From Pseudomonas yangonensis (lineage in GTDB: Bacteria; Pseudomonadota; Gammaproteobacteria; Pseudomonadales; Pseudomonadaceae): a stretch of DNA of 64,000 nt. A program made the position numbers and the translations under genes. Within the stretch, counting starts at the first letter, position 1. Every line of letters starts with the position of its first letter. The notes below the pieces were generated by a model that did no database searches, was not told where the DNA came from, and saw only the letters and a list, made by a program, of their open reading frames with translations. Shown here piece after piece: positions 9,799 to 18,495 of the stretch. Where the stretch lies: NCBI RefSeq assembly GCF_009932725.1, contig NZ_BLJU01000019.1:47404-111403 (forward strand). Direction: 5' to 3'.

Positions 9799-11109
9799 TT
9801 ACCAGCAGATGCCTTCGGCCACGCCGTTGCTGGCGTGGGGCATGAAGCCGACCAGGTCGATCACGCGCTTGCCGCTCGGTGCCTGCTTGGCCAGTTGGGC
9901 GAAGCGCTCGTCGCTGTTGCCCAGGACGATGATGTCGGCCTTCGCCACCACATCGTCCAGGTCGCTGTTGAGCAGCGAGGAGACGTGCGGGATCTTCGAC
10001 TCGATGTAGTCCTTGTTGGCGCCGTGGACGCGGGCATACTCGACGTTGCGGTCGTAGATGCTCAGGTCGAAGCCTTTGCCGATCAGCATCTCGGCAAGCT
10101 CCACCTGCGGGCTTTCACGCAGATCATCGGTGCCGGCCTTGAAGCTCAGGCCGAGCAGGGCGACCTTGCGCGAATCATGACTGGCGATGATGTCGAAGGC
10201 CTTCTGCACCTGGGCGGCGTTGCTGCGCATCAGCGAGCCGATCAGCGGGGCTTCCACGTCCAGGCTGCTGGCGCGGTAGTTCAGCGCACGCACGTCCTTG
10301 GGCAGGCAGGAGCCGCCGAAGGCGAAGCCGGGCTTCATGTAGTACTTGGACAGGTTCAGCTTGTGGTCCTGGCAGACCACGTCCATCACCTCGCGACCGT
10401 CGACGCCGACCGCCTTGGCGATGTTGCCGATCTCGTTGGCGAAGGTGACTTTGGCCGCGTGCCAGACGTTGCAGGTGTACTTGATCATCTCGGCGACTTC
10501 GATGTCCTTGCGGATGATCGGCGCGTCCAGCTCGCTGTATATGCTTTCCAGCAGGTCGCCGGAGGCCTTGTCCAGCTCACCGATGACGGTCATCGGCGGG
10601 AAGTCGTAGTCCTTGATCGCGGTGCTTTCACGCAGGAACTCGGGGTTCACCGCCAGGCCGAAATCGACGCCGGCCTTCTTGCCCGAGCAGTCTTCGAGAA
10701 TCGGCAGCACGACGTTCTTGGCAGTGCCCGGCAGCACGGTGCTGCGCACCACCACGGTGTGACGTTCGTTCTTGTCGCGCATGGCCATGCCGATCTCGCG
10801 GCATACGCCTTCGATGTAGTTCAGTTCCAGGTCGCCGTTCTTCTTGCTCGGCGTGCCGACGCAGATGAACGATACATCGCTCTCCAGAACGGCAGCGGCG
10901 ACATCGGTGGTGCCACGCAGGCGGCCCTGACGCAGACCCTGTTGCAGCAGTTCTTCCAGGCCCGGCTCGACGATGGGCGATTTGCCGTTGTTGATCAGGT
11001 CGATCTTGTTCGCGGAAATGTCCACGCCAATCACATCGTGCCCCCGTGCCGACAAACAGCCGGCACAAACGGCACCTACATAACCCAAACCGAAGATACT
11101 GATTCGCAT
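9799..11109 (-). CDS. algD: GDP-mannose 6-dehydrogenase
   Basis: AlgD oxidises GDP-mannose to GDP-mannuronate with NAD+, the committed step of alginate synthesis. The 436-residue product matches the known family length. It has the Rossmann GLGYVG motif at residues 7-12 and the catalytic Cys268 in FGGSCLPKD. The start at 11109 (MRISIFGLGYVG) is chosen because it begins the Rossmann strand and follows an AGGTG ribosome site; an in-frame ATG 11 codons earlier is not needed. It is the first gene of the operon and has a leader of several hundred bases. Confidence 0.97.
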   Translation of the reverse strand: MRISIFGLGYVGAVCAGCLSARGHDVIGVDISANKIDLINNGKSPIVEPGLEELLQQGLRQGRLRGTTDVAAAVLESDVSFICVGTPSKKNGDLELNYIEGVCREIGMAMRDKNERHTVVVRSTVLPGTAKNVVLPILEDCSGKKAGVDFGLAVNPEFLRESTAIKDYDFPPMTVIGELDKASGDLLESIYSELDAPIIRKDIEVAEMIKYTCNVWHAAKVTFANEIGNIAKAVGVDGREVMDVVCQDHKLNLSKYYMKPGFAFGGSCLPKDVRALNYRASSLDVEAPLIGSLMRSNAAQVQKAFDIIASHDSRKVALLGLSFKAGTDDLRESPQVELAEMLIGKGFDLSIYDRNVEYARVHGANKDYIESKIPHVSSLLNSDLDDVVAKADIIVLGNSDERFAQLAKQAPSGKRVIDLVGFMPHASNGVAEGICW

Positions 11110-11480
11110 GGTATTCACCTCGTCCGTTCGATGCAGTTTCAAATACTGGCTTTTTTGGCCAAAACTAGTCCGTGAACTTGCTTTTAAATGGCGAGCAAGT
11201 TCATTCAGGCATAAGTAGAGAGCGGCGCCTGAGTTGGCACCAAGTGCGGGCCTTTATATGTAAGGTGGCCCTTTGATGTTGTCGCTTCTGCCTCGAGCGA
11301 GGCGTCTATATCAGTGCTCTGGCGAGTTGCTATATCTCCCTTTTAACCACACGAACTTTTCTCGGCGTGAAGCTGTCCGGCGAAAGTCAATCCGCTGCCT
11401 GGCAGGTTCAGTTGACGAAAAGTTATGTGTTGAAATGTGTTACGGGCTGTATGAGTAGTTGCCCTTTCGGATAGTTCCTA

Positions 11481-11489
11481 CCGTTCGTC
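11481..11489 (+). promoter_or_regulatory. AlgR-like binding site in algD leader
   Basis: The sequence ccgttcgtc matches the core AlgR response-regulator site known upstream of P. aeruginosa algD. It lies in the long region between algD and its candidate promoter. A half-match (cgtccgttcg) lies near 11118-11127. AlgR binding here is inferred. Confidence 0.5.
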
Positions 11490-11581
11490 CTGAAGCTGAA
11501 CTGGAGCTGAACGGCTAAATTGATCGCAATATAGTGGCAAGTTGCAAAATGCATGATGGCACCGTTGCCAGTTAACTAACG

Positions 11582-11617
11582 CGAAACTATCCGATAACTA
11601 AGTAGCGCAATAAGTTC
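11582..11617 (-). promoter_or_regulatory. AlgU (sigma-22)-type promoter candidate for algD
   Basis: On the minus strand GAACTT (11617-11612) is followed after 17 bases by TCGGAT (11594-11589). The AlgU/RpoE consensus is GAACTT - 16/17 - TCTGA, so -35 is perfect and -10 differs at one core base. It would give a leader of roughly 470 bases before algD, in line with the long leader known in P. aeruginosa. The rest of 11110-11826 shows only short spurious ORFs and a tgaacttgc/gcaagttca inverted repeat near 11173-11200. Confidence 0.55.
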
Positions 11618-11775
11618 TGTGCAAAGTGCAGTCGTGCTGAAACTGTGATGCCAAACAGGTTTTTGAGAATCAGACGCAACGGCGACTGAATTTTTGCCAG
11701 GCGTAGCGCTCGGGGCCGAGAGGTGACAGGCGAGGGAAGCAAAGGGAAGAGAGGATGGTGCGCAGCGCAGCGGCC

Positions 11776-11812
11776 AAACCCATGCAGCAGCCGATGAGCG
11801 GTGCATGGGTTT
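11776..11812 (-). terminator. Stem-loop downstream of yaaA
   Basis: Perfect 11-base arms aaacccatgca (11776-11786) and tgcatgggttt (11802-11812) surround a 15-base loop just beyond the yaaA stop. The run of T at the end of the stem is short, so it is a plausible but not textbook terminator. Confidence 0.5.
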
Positions 11813-11826
11813 GATCGGTTTGGCGA

Positions 11827-12606
11827 TCAGTCCTGTGGCTGGTCGCGCAGGAAAACCAGGCTGTCGGCCTTGGAGTGCTCGGCCGAGTAGCGGTAGCCCT
11901 GATAGTTGAATTCCTTCAGGCCGTCGGGGTTGGTCAGGCGTTCCTTGATTACGTAGCGGGCCATCAGGCCGCGGGCCTTCTTGGCATAGAAGCTGATGAT
12001 CTTGTACTGACCGTTCTTCAGATCCTTGAACTCGGTGTCGATGATGCGAGCGTTCAGCGCCTTGCGCTTGACCGCGCCGAAGTATTCGTTGGAGGCCAGG
12101 TTGAGCAGCACATCATCACCCTGCGCGGCCAGCGCTTCGTTGAGCCAGCCGCTGATGCGCTCGCCCCAGAAGGCGTAAAGATCCTTGCCGCGGCCGTTGG
12201 CCAGCTTGGTGCCCATCTCCAGGCGATAGGCCTGCATCAGATCCAGCGGGCGCAGCACGCCATACAGGCCGGAAAGCATGCGCAGGTGGGCCTGGGCAAA
12301 GTCGAAGTCGTCTTCGGAAAAATCCTCGGCGTTGAGCCCGGTATAGACGTCACCCTTGAATGCGAGCAGCGCCTGTTTGGCGTTGGAGGGGTGGAACGGC
12401 CGTTCCCAGCTGCCGAAACGCGCGGCGTTGAGCCCGGCGAGTTTGTCGGACAGGCCCATCAGTTCGGCGATCTGCGCCGGGCTGAACTCGCGCAACTGCT
12501 CGATCAGCTCCTGGGCGTGGTCGAGGTGTTCGGGTTGAGTGAAGCGCGGGGTGGCGGGCGGGGTTTCGTAATCGAGGGTCTTGGCCGGTGAAATCACCAT
12601 CAGCAT
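11827..12606 (-). CDS. yaaA: Peroxide stress protein YaaA (UPF0246/DUF328)
   Basis: The 259-residue protein opens with MLMVISPAKTLDYE, the hallmark start of YaaA proteins, and runs at the family's usual length. In E. coli YaaA binds DNA and protects cells from peroxide by limiting iron-driven damage. The start at 12606 is set by this N terminus and by the GGAG ribosome site; the reading frame is open further upstream but has no family similarity there. It is a single gene on the minus strand, ending in a stem-loop. Confidence 0.92.
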   Translation of the reverse strand: MLMVISPAKTLDYETPPATPRFTQPEHLDHAQELIEQLREFSPAQIAELMGLSDKLAGLNAARFGSWERPFHPSNAKQALLAFKGDVYTGLNAEDFSEDDFDFAQAHLRMLSGLYGVLRPLDLMQAYRLEMGTKLANGRGKDLYAFWGERISGWLNEALAAQGDDVLLNLASNEYFGAVKRKALNARIIDTEFKDLKNGQYKIISFYAKKARGLMARYVIKERLTNPDGLKEFNYQGYRYSAEHSKADSLVFLRDQPQD

Positions 12607-13115
12607 GTGCAAGGTCTCCAGAAAGCGTGACGGCGATTCTAGAGGGCAGGGATCGGCAAGACCACCTATCGCGGCGATTGAGAAGGGCTGATCGCTGCTG
12701 TGGTAGGCGCGAGCTCTGCTCGCGAATGAGCCGACCGCCCCTGGGCAGGCAGAAAATTCATGGCTAAGCGAAAGGCGCTGCACCTGATTGGCGCGACGTG
12801 CTGCAAGTGAGGGCGGGTAAGCGAAGCGGGATGAAGCGGGTGGGACTTCTGACTTTAACGGTCGGTTGGCGGTACGCCAAGCGTTATCTGTCGAGTCTGC
12901 AAATAAACCTGCATGCCGAGAAAAAAACGTTTTTCTGTCATGTGAATTGGAGTAATAAAAAAGCAAGACCGCCGAAACCTGCAGACAGGTGGCGGCCATT
13001 GGCCCTCACCTTGCTTGCCACCTTTCGGCCCCGATCTGAAAAATCGGCGGTCTCTGTCCGGCGCAGCACCGCCCTGGTATTGCGTCGCCTGGCTACTACA
13101 AGAAGGTGACCGAGT
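12607..13115. other. Intergenic region between yaaA and the PhoH gene
   Basis: This roughly 500-base gap holds a short gcgag-ctctg-ctcgc hairpin at about 12709-12723 of REP type. Upstream of the PhoH start it has an AT-rich patch near 12900-12965 likely to contain a promoter. The gap would be the divergent promoter region for yaaA and the PhoH gene. I see no convincing gene. Confidence 0.5.
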
Positions 13116-14507
13116 ATGGATGACCACGGACGCTCCAAGCCCACCGCTCCAACCCTCTACGCCCTCGACACCAATGTTCTGATTCACGATCCCAACGCCT
13201 TGCTCAACTTCGAAGAACACCACGTCGCCATTCCGATGACGGTGTTGGAGGAACTCGACAAACTGAAGTCCGGCAAGCATGGCGTCGCCGCCGAATGTCG
13301 CCAGGCCATCCGCCTGATCGATCAGATTCTCGCTGGCGCCGAACCCGAAGACGTCGAATATGGCGTACCTATCCAGCGTGGCAAGAGCGGTCCCTGTGGG
13401 CGACTTTCCATTCTTATGAGCAAGAGCGCCGCGCCGGTTACCTGGCTGCCGGAAACCCTCAACGACAACAAGATCATCAACCAGCTGGTGGAGCTGAAAA
13501 CCCGCAACCCCGGCCTTTCCGTGGTGCTGGTGACCAAGGACATCAACATGCGCCTGAAGGCGCGCGCCTGCGGTATCGACGCCGAGGACTACCACACCGA
13601 CCAGCTGGTCGATGACGTCTCGCTGCTGTCGAAGGGCTACCACGACATGCCCGGCTCGTTCTGGGACCGTGTGAGCAAGGTCGACACCCGTCAGGATCAC
13701 GGCCGCACCTGGCACCGCGTGCAGCTCACCGACAACCTGCCGGCTGTGCACATCAACGAGTTCATCCTCGATGAGCAGGGATTCGTCGGCTGGATCAAGG
13801 CAATCAAGGGCGATGAGCTGGTGATTCTCGACATGCACCAGGAGCCGCTGCTGCACCAGGAAGCCTGGGGCCTGAAACCGCGCGACATCCACCAGGCGCT
13901 GGCGTTGTTCGCGCTGCTCGATCCGGACATCCACCTGGTCAACCTTTCCGGTGCCGCTGGCTCCGGCAAGACCATCCTGGCGCTGGCCGCGGCTATCGAG
14001 CAGACCATGGTCAGCAAGCGCTACCGGCGCATCATCGCCACCCGCAGCGTGCAGGGGCTGGATCAGGAGATCGGCTTTCTGCCCGGCACCGAGGCGGAGA
14101 AGATGGAGCCCTGGCTCGGCGCGATTACCGACAACCTCGAAGCGCTGCATATGGAGGACGAGAGCACCCACGGCAGCGTCGACTACATCCTGCAGAAGGT
14201 GCCGCTGCAGTTCAAATCCCTCAACTACATCCGCGGGCGCAGCTTCCAGCAGAGCCTGATCCTCATCGACGAATGCCAGAACCTCACCCCGCACCAGATG
14301 AAAACCATCATCACCCGTGCCGGCAGCGGCTCGAAGGTGGTGTGCCTGGGCAACCTGGCGCAGATCGATACGCCCTATCTGTCCGCGCCCAGCTCGGGCC
14401 TGACCTACCTCACCGAACGTTTCAAGGACTTCCCCCACGGCGTTCATATCACCCTGCAAGGCGTACCGCGCTCGATCCTGGCGGAATACGCCGAAAGCCA
14501 TATGTAG
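13116..14507 (+). CDS. PhoH family PIN-ATPase (PhoH2-like)
   Basis: The 463-residue protein joins an N-terminal PIN RNase domain (ALDTNVLIHD, residues about 16-25, with an acidic metal site) to a C-terminal PhoH ATPase. The ATPase shows Walker A GAAGSGKT and Walker B LILIDECQN. PhoH2 proteins act as ribonuclease/helicases, and some belong to toxin-antitoxin pairs; no small antitoxin gene is visible immediately upstream here. The ribosome site is AGAAGGTG before ATG. It ends in a clear intrinsic terminator. Confidence 0.9.
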   Translation: MDDHGRSKPTAPTLYALDTNVLIHDPNALLNFEEHHVAIPMTVLEELDKLKSGKHGVAAECRQAIRLIDQILAGAEPEDVEYGVPIQRGKSGPCGRLSILMSKSAAPVTWLPETLNDNKIINQLVELKTRNPGLSVVLVTKDINMRLKARACGIDAEDYHTDQLVDDVSLLSKGYHDMPGSFWDRVSKVDTRQDHGRTWHRVQLTDNLPAVHINEFILDEQGFVGWIKAIKGDELVILDMHQEPLLHQEAWGLKPRDIHQALALFALLDPDIHLVNLSGAAGSGKTILALAAAIEQTMVSKRYRRIIATRSVQGLDQEIGFLPGTEAEKMEPWLGAITDNLEALHMEDESTHGSVDYILQKVPLQFKSLNYIRGRSFQQSLILIDECQNLTPHQMKTIITRAGSGSKVVCLGNLAQIDTPYLSAPSSGLTYLTERFKDFPHGVHITLQGVPRSILAEYAESHM

Positions 14508-14527
14508 CCTTCCGGTCGGTAAACCCG

Positions 14528-14557
14528 CGCCCCTGCTCGCTAGAGCAGGGGCGTTTT
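14528..14557 (+). terminator. Rho-independent terminator after the PhoH gene
   Basis: Ten-base arms cgcccctgct and agcaggggcg enclose a six-base loop and are followed by TTTT. Confidence 0.88.
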
Positions 14558-14587
14558 AGTCTGTATTAACGAATCGCCACAGGCGCT

Positions 14588-14636
14588 GTGGGAGCGGCTT
14601 CAGCCGCGATGATCGCGGATAAATCCGCTCCTACAG
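14588..14636. repeat. REP-like palindromic repeat, copy 2
   Basis: This 49-base unit is nearly identical to that at 101-149, differing in the central ttt/tga. It lies in the gap between the PhoH gene and moaC. Confidence 0.85.
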
Positions 14637-14641
14637 TTGCC

Positions 14642-14689
14642 TAGCCCGGATGCAATCTGGATGACGTGCCCGGGGCTGCATCCGGGCTA
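14642..14689. repeat. Inverted repeat with 13-base perfect arms
   Basis: tagcccggatgca (14642-14654) and tgcatccgggcta (14677-14689) are exact reverse complements around a 22-base spacer. This is another intergenic repeat family common in Pseudomonas. It follows the REP copy directly and precedes moaC. Confidence 0.75.
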
Positions 14690-14743
14690 CGAATTCCTGA
14701 CCTGCAGGTTTACAATCGGTCGATTCCCGCCAGGAGCTTTCCC

Positions 14744-15220
14744 GTGCTGACCCACCTCGATTCCCAAGGCCGCGCGCACATGGTCGACGTCACCGACAAG
14801 GCGACCACCTTCCGCGAAGCCACCGCCGAAGCGCGTGTGCGCATGCTGCCCGCTACCCTGCAGATGATCGTTGCCGGTGAGCATCCCAAGGGCGATGTGT
14901 TCGCCGTGGCGCGCATCGCCGGCATCCAGGCGGCGAAGAAAACCAGCGATTTGATCCCCCTGTGCCACCCGCTGATGCTCACCGGGGTGAAGGTCGAGCT
15001 GAGCGCCGAGGGCGATGACACAGTGCATATCACCGCACGTTGCAAACTGTCCGGGCAAACCGGTGTCGAGATGGAGGCACTGACTGCCGCCAGCGTCGCC
15101 GCGCTGACCATCTATGACATGTGCAAGGCCGTGGATCGCGGCATGGTCATCGAGCAGGTGCGCCTGCTGGAAAAGCTCGGCGGCAAGAGCGGTCACTACA
15201 AGCTGGAGGAACAAGCATGA
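14744..15220 (+). CDS. moaC: Cyclic pyranopterin monophosphate synthase
   Basis: MoaC completes the conversion of GTP to cyclic pyranopterin monophosphate in molybdenum cofactor synthesis. The product has 158 residues, the family length. It shows KKTSDLIPLCHPL and TGVEMEALTAASVAALTIYD motifs around the active site. A GTG start at 14744 (LTHLDSQGRAHMVDV) is chosen because a CAGGAG ribosome site precedes it and it matches the usual N terminus. The stop overlaps moaD as ATGA. Confidence 0.95.
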   Translation: MLTHLDSQGRAHMVDVTDKATTFREATAEARVRMLPATLQMIVAGEHPKGDVFAVARIAGIQAAKKTSDLIPLCHPLMLTGVKVELSAEGDDTVHITARCKLSGQTGVEMEALTAASVAALTIYDMCKAVDRGMVIEQVRLLEKLGGKSGHYKLEEQA

Positions 15221-15459
15221 TCCGCGTGCAGTATTTCGCCCGCTACCGTGAAGCCCTGGGCCGTGACGACGAACAACTCAGCGGCGACTTCGCCACCCTC
15301 GACGACCTGCGCCTGCACCTGGTGGCTCGCGGCGGCGAGTGGGAAGTGCTGGGCGAGCAGAACCTGATGTGCGCACGCAACCAGGAGCTGTGCAGCCTCG
15401 ACGAGCCGCTGGCCGAAGGCGATGAAGTGGCCTTCTTCCCCACAGTCACCGGCGGCTGA
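15217..15459 (+). CDS. moaD: Molybdopterin synthase sulfur-carrier subunit
   Basis: MoaD is the ubiquitin-like small subunit that carries the thiocarboxylate sulfur to MoaE. The product has 80 residues and ends in the required Gly-Gly (FFPTVTGG). It is translationally coupled to moaC through ATGA. Confidence 0.95.
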   Translation: MIRVQYFARYREALGRDDEQLSGDFATLDDLRLHLVARGGEWEVLGEQNLMCARNQELCSLDEPLAEGDEVAFFPTVTGG

Positions 15460-15545
15460 TGCTGCTGTTGGCCGCTGCTCCGCGCTCGTTGTCGCGGCTG
15501 AAGCCCCTCCCACCGCTCCAAAGCCCTACCGAACGGACACATCGC

Positions 15546-16001
15546 ATGACCATCCGCGTCCAAACCCAACCCTTCGATCCCGGCACCGAGCTCAATGCCC
15601 TGCATGCCGCCAATCTCGGCATTGGCGCGGTGGTCACCTTCGTTGGCTACGTGCGCGATTTCAATGATGGGCGCGAAGTCGGCGGCATGTTCCTTGAACA
15701 CTTCCCGGGCATGACCGAAAAGGCCCTGGCCAAGATCGCCGATGAGGCACGCGAGCGCTGGCCGCTGCTGGGTATCGAGATCATCCACCGCGTCGGTCGG
15801 CTGGAGCCGGGCGAGCCCATCGTCTTCGTCGGCACCAGCAGTGCCCATCGGCAGGCGGCGTTCGACGCCTGCAACTTCGTCATGGATTATCTGAAGACCC
15901 GCGCGCCGTTCTGGAAGAAGGAAGACACCAGCGAAGGTCCGCGCTGGGTCGACGGCCGCTGCAGCGACCGGAGCGCGGCCGAGCGCTGGCAGAAACCGTA
16001 G
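15546..16001 (+). CDS. moaE: Molybdopterin synthase catalytic subunit
   Basis: MoaE converts cyclic pyranopterin monophosphate to molybdopterin using sulfur from MoaD. The 151-residue product shows GYVRDFNDG, IIHRVG, and the basic active-site segment YLKTRAPFWKKE. The start at 15546 gives the usual N terminus, but no strong ribosome site precedes it. The 86-base gap after moaD is open in the same frame. Confidence 0.94.
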   Translation: MTIRVQTQPFDPGTELNALHAANLGIGAVVTFVGYVRDFNDGREVGGMFLEHFPGMTEKALAKIADEARERWPLLGIEIIHRVGRLEPGEPIVFVGTSSAHRQAAFDACNFVMDYLKTRAPFWKKEDTSEGPRWVDGRCSDRSAAERWQKP

Positions 16002-16034
16002 GGACATCTACCAGGTCGATGCCTACGGCGCGCC

Positions 16035-16199
16035 CTACGCCAGCGCCAGATGCACCCGCAGCGCAATTGGCACCAGCATCAGCAGCACGCCCAGGCCCAG
16101 CACCCGCACGCCCCATTCGTGTTCGCGAAAATTGAAGCCGACTCCCAGCATCAGAAAGCCGCCGATCAGCAGTACCAGCATCAGGTGATAGTGGTCCAT
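16035..16199 (-). CDS. Small conserved-looking membrane protein, 54 residues
   Basis: This short frame begins MDHYHLMLVLLIGGFLML and has two hydrophobic segments split by NFREHEWG. A GGAGAAGAG ribosome site precedes the ATG at 16199. It is convergent with moaE and has no recognised function. The two-helix pattern and good ribosome site argue that it is real. Confidence 0.7.
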   Translation of the reverse strand: MDHYHLMLVLLIGGFLMLGVGFNFREHEWGVRVLGLGVLLMLVPIALRVHLALA

Positions 16200-16372
16200 T
16201 GCTCTTCTCCGCTTCGCCGTCCTGTTTACAGCCTAGTCCCTGCGTCTCGTTTCAGCGCTGATCTGAGGCAATGATTGGCTGACTCGATTGGCGACAAAAT
16301 GCGTCTCGATCGGTCGCTGTCTGGCGTCATGGCCTGCTCCATACTGTGCGCAGTCATCGTCAAGGATCGTCC

Positions 16373-18289
16373 ATGCGCCTGTTTCCCTCCCTTCTGCTCG
16401 TCGGTCTGCTGGCTGCCGCGCCGCTGGCCGCTGCCGAGCGCGGTTTCACCATCCTGCACAGCAATGACTGGCAGTCGCGCCTGCTCGGTTTCGGCCCCAA
16501 CAACGAATACAGCCCGGCAACGGTCGACGATGACGGCACGGTTGGCGGCGTGGCGCGCCTGGCCACCTTGTTGAGCGAGCGCCGCGCAGCAGCCGGTGAC
16601 GAGCCCCTGCTGTTGCTCGATGGCGGCGACTTCACCATGGGCACGCTGTTTCACACCATCGCCCGCGAGATGGGCAGCGAACTGCGCCTGATGACCGAGC
16701 TGGGCTACGACGCCGCGGTGATCGGTAACCATGAGTTCGACTTCCGTCCAGCAGGCCTCGCCGCGATGATCAGCTCCGCGCACAAGGCCAAGGGCGATAC
16801 GCTGGTGCCGCTGCTGTCGAGCAACATGCGCTTCGACACGGCGAGCAAGGCCGACGACAGCCTCGAGGCGCATGCCGAGGCCGGGCGCATCCTGCCATAC
16901 AAGCTGATCGAGCGTGGTGGCATCCGCTTCGGCCTGTTCGGTCTGCTCGGCAACGACGCCGTGGCGGTCAGCCCGATGATCAAACCGGTGACCTTCGCCG
17001 ACCCGGTGGCCACCGCGAAGGAAACCGTGGCCAAGCTGCGTGAGGAGGGCGCCGAGGTGGTCATCCTGCTTTCGCACATGGGCGTCACCCAACAGGACGA
17101 TGGTAGCTGGCGCGGCGAGGAAGTGGAGCTGGTCGAGCAGGTGCCGGGCATCGATATCGTCGTCGGCGGCCACTCGCATGTGGCGCTGCCGCAGCCGGTA
17201 TTGGTCAATGGGCATACTCCGGTGGTGCAGGCCGGTTCGGAAATCCAGTACCTCGGCGAGCTGCGCATGACCCTCGGTGACGACGGCGTGCCACGAGTGC
17301 GCGACTACCGCCTGCATGCGGTCAATGACAGCATGGCCGGCGATGCGACCATCACCGCCAAGGTCGAAGACTTCAAGCAGGTGGTCAGCGAGCGCATGCT
17401 GGCGCCCAAGGGCTATCGTTTCGACCAGCCGCTGGCCAAGGTCGACCAGAGCCTGGGCCGCGACTTCAGCGACCAGAGCCTGGCCAACCTGGTGACCGAT
17501 GCCCTGCGTCATGCGGTGGACGCGGACCTGGCCTTCACCGGCAACGGCACCATCCGTGATGATCTGCTCAGGGGCCGCAACGGTGTGCAGGATGTCTCCG
17601 ACCTGTTCCGCATCGCGCCGCTGGGCATCGGCCATTTCGACGACGAACCCGGCTACCCGATGATCAAGGCCTACGTCAGCGCCCGTGAAATCAAGTCGCT
17701 GCTGGAGGTGCTGCTGCTCGCCTACCAGCTGCGCGATAGCCAGAGCTATTACCCGCGGGTCTCTGGCGTGCGCTTTACCTACAACCCCTGGCGCGTGCCG
17801 TTCGACCGCGTCAGCCGCATCGAGATTGGAGACCCGGTCAGGGGTTACCGCGACCTGGATCTGAACGACACGCGCCTCTACAGCATCGGCGCCACCAGCT
17901 ACGTCGGCAGCTTCACCTGGCTGGTGCCGGACCTGACCAAGGGCCTGCTCGATGTGATCCCCAAGGACGCCGAGGGCAAGCCCCTGCCGCGTATCGAAGA
18001 CGCCATCGTCGACCAGGACCCGGATACCGAAGGTGTGCAGGAACTCAAGGAATGGCAGGCGCTGCTCGACCATATCCGCAGTCTGCCGGATCTCGATGGC
18101 GACGGCCTGGCCGATATTCCCACCACCGGCATCGCTGCCGAAGCGCGCATGATTCGCGCGCCCAGCCTGCATCCGGTCGAGATGTTCCGCCTCGCCGGGC
18201 CGCTGCAGTGGGGCACCAGTGCGGTGATCCTGGCTTGCGGGCTGCTGATCCTCTGGCTGCTGAGCCGCCCGCTGCGGCGACGGTATTGA
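16373..18289 (+). CDS. 5'-nucleotidase / calcineurin-like phosphoesterase, membrane-anchored
   Basis: The 638-residue protein has a signal peptide (AAPLAAAERG) and a metallophosphoesterase domain with DGGDF, GNHEFDF, SHMGV and VVGGHSH. The C-terminal 5'-nucleotidase substrate domain includes FTGNGTIRDDLL. A C-terminal helix (ILACGLLILWLLS) is followed by arginines, so it is probably anchored in the membrane. The first metal motif reads HSNDWQSR: the His of the usual DxH is a Gln. The start at 16373 gives the signal peptide; an in-frame ATG nine codons upstream adds no signal features. The physiological substrate is unknown. Confidence 0.85.
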   Translation: MRLFPSLLLVGLLAAAPLAAAERGFTILHSNDWQSRLLGFGPNNEYSPATVDDDGTVGGVARLATLLSERRAAAGDEPLLLLDGGDFTMGTLFHTIAREMGSELRLMTELGYDAAVIGNHEFDFRPAGLAAMISSAHKAKGDTLVPLLSSNMRFDTASKADDSLEAHAEAGRILPYKLIERGGIRFGLFGLLGNDAVAVSPMIKPVTFADPVATAKETVAKLREEGAEVVILLSHMGVTQQDDGSWRGEEVELVEQVPGIDIVVGGHSHVALPQPVLVNGHTPVVQAGSEIQYLGELRMTLGDDGVPRVRDYRLHAVNDSMAGDATITAKVEDFKQVVSERMLAPKGYRFDQPLAKVDQSLGRDFSDQSLANLVTDALRHAVDADLAFTGNGTIRDDLLRGRNGVQDVSDLFRIAPLGIGHFDDEPGYPMIKAYVSAREIKSLLEVLLLAYQLRDSQSYYPRVSGVRFTYNPWRVPFDRVSRIEIGDPVRGYRDLDLNDTRLYSIGATSYVGSFTWLVPDLTKGLLDVIPKDAEGKPLPRIEDAIVDQDPDTEGVQELKEWQALLDHIRSLPDLDGDGLADIPTTGIAAEARMIRAPSLHPVEMFRLAGPLQWGTSAVILACGLLILWLLSRPLRRRY

Positions 18290-18495
18290 GTGCCTGGGGC
18301 GCGCTGCGTGCCGACTCCGGCACGCCATGTGCCTTTTGCTCATCCGCTGCGATCTTGCCAAGCCTGGCCTGCCTCCGTATGGTGCAAAGCCGCCTGATTC
18401 GGAAGCTATGCAATGATCGCTCAGCACCGCCCGCTCGCTGACCGTGCTCAACCGGGCCGTTCCCGTTCGGATAAAACTGGCGCGGCAATCGCCTT

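Noticed and set aside
8182..11175. A 997-codon open frame on the plus strand across alg8 and algD
   Set aside because: It is antisense to well-supported alg genes and arises from GC-rich third positions. It has no family features or ribosome site.
11273..11458. Short plus-strand frame in the algD leader
   Set aside because: No ribosome site, composition or similarity supports it; the region is better explained as regulatory DNA.
16226..18451. A 741-codon minus-strand frame across the 5'-nucleotidase gene
   Set aside because: Low-complexity antisense frame; the plus-strand product has metal motifs and a signal peptide.
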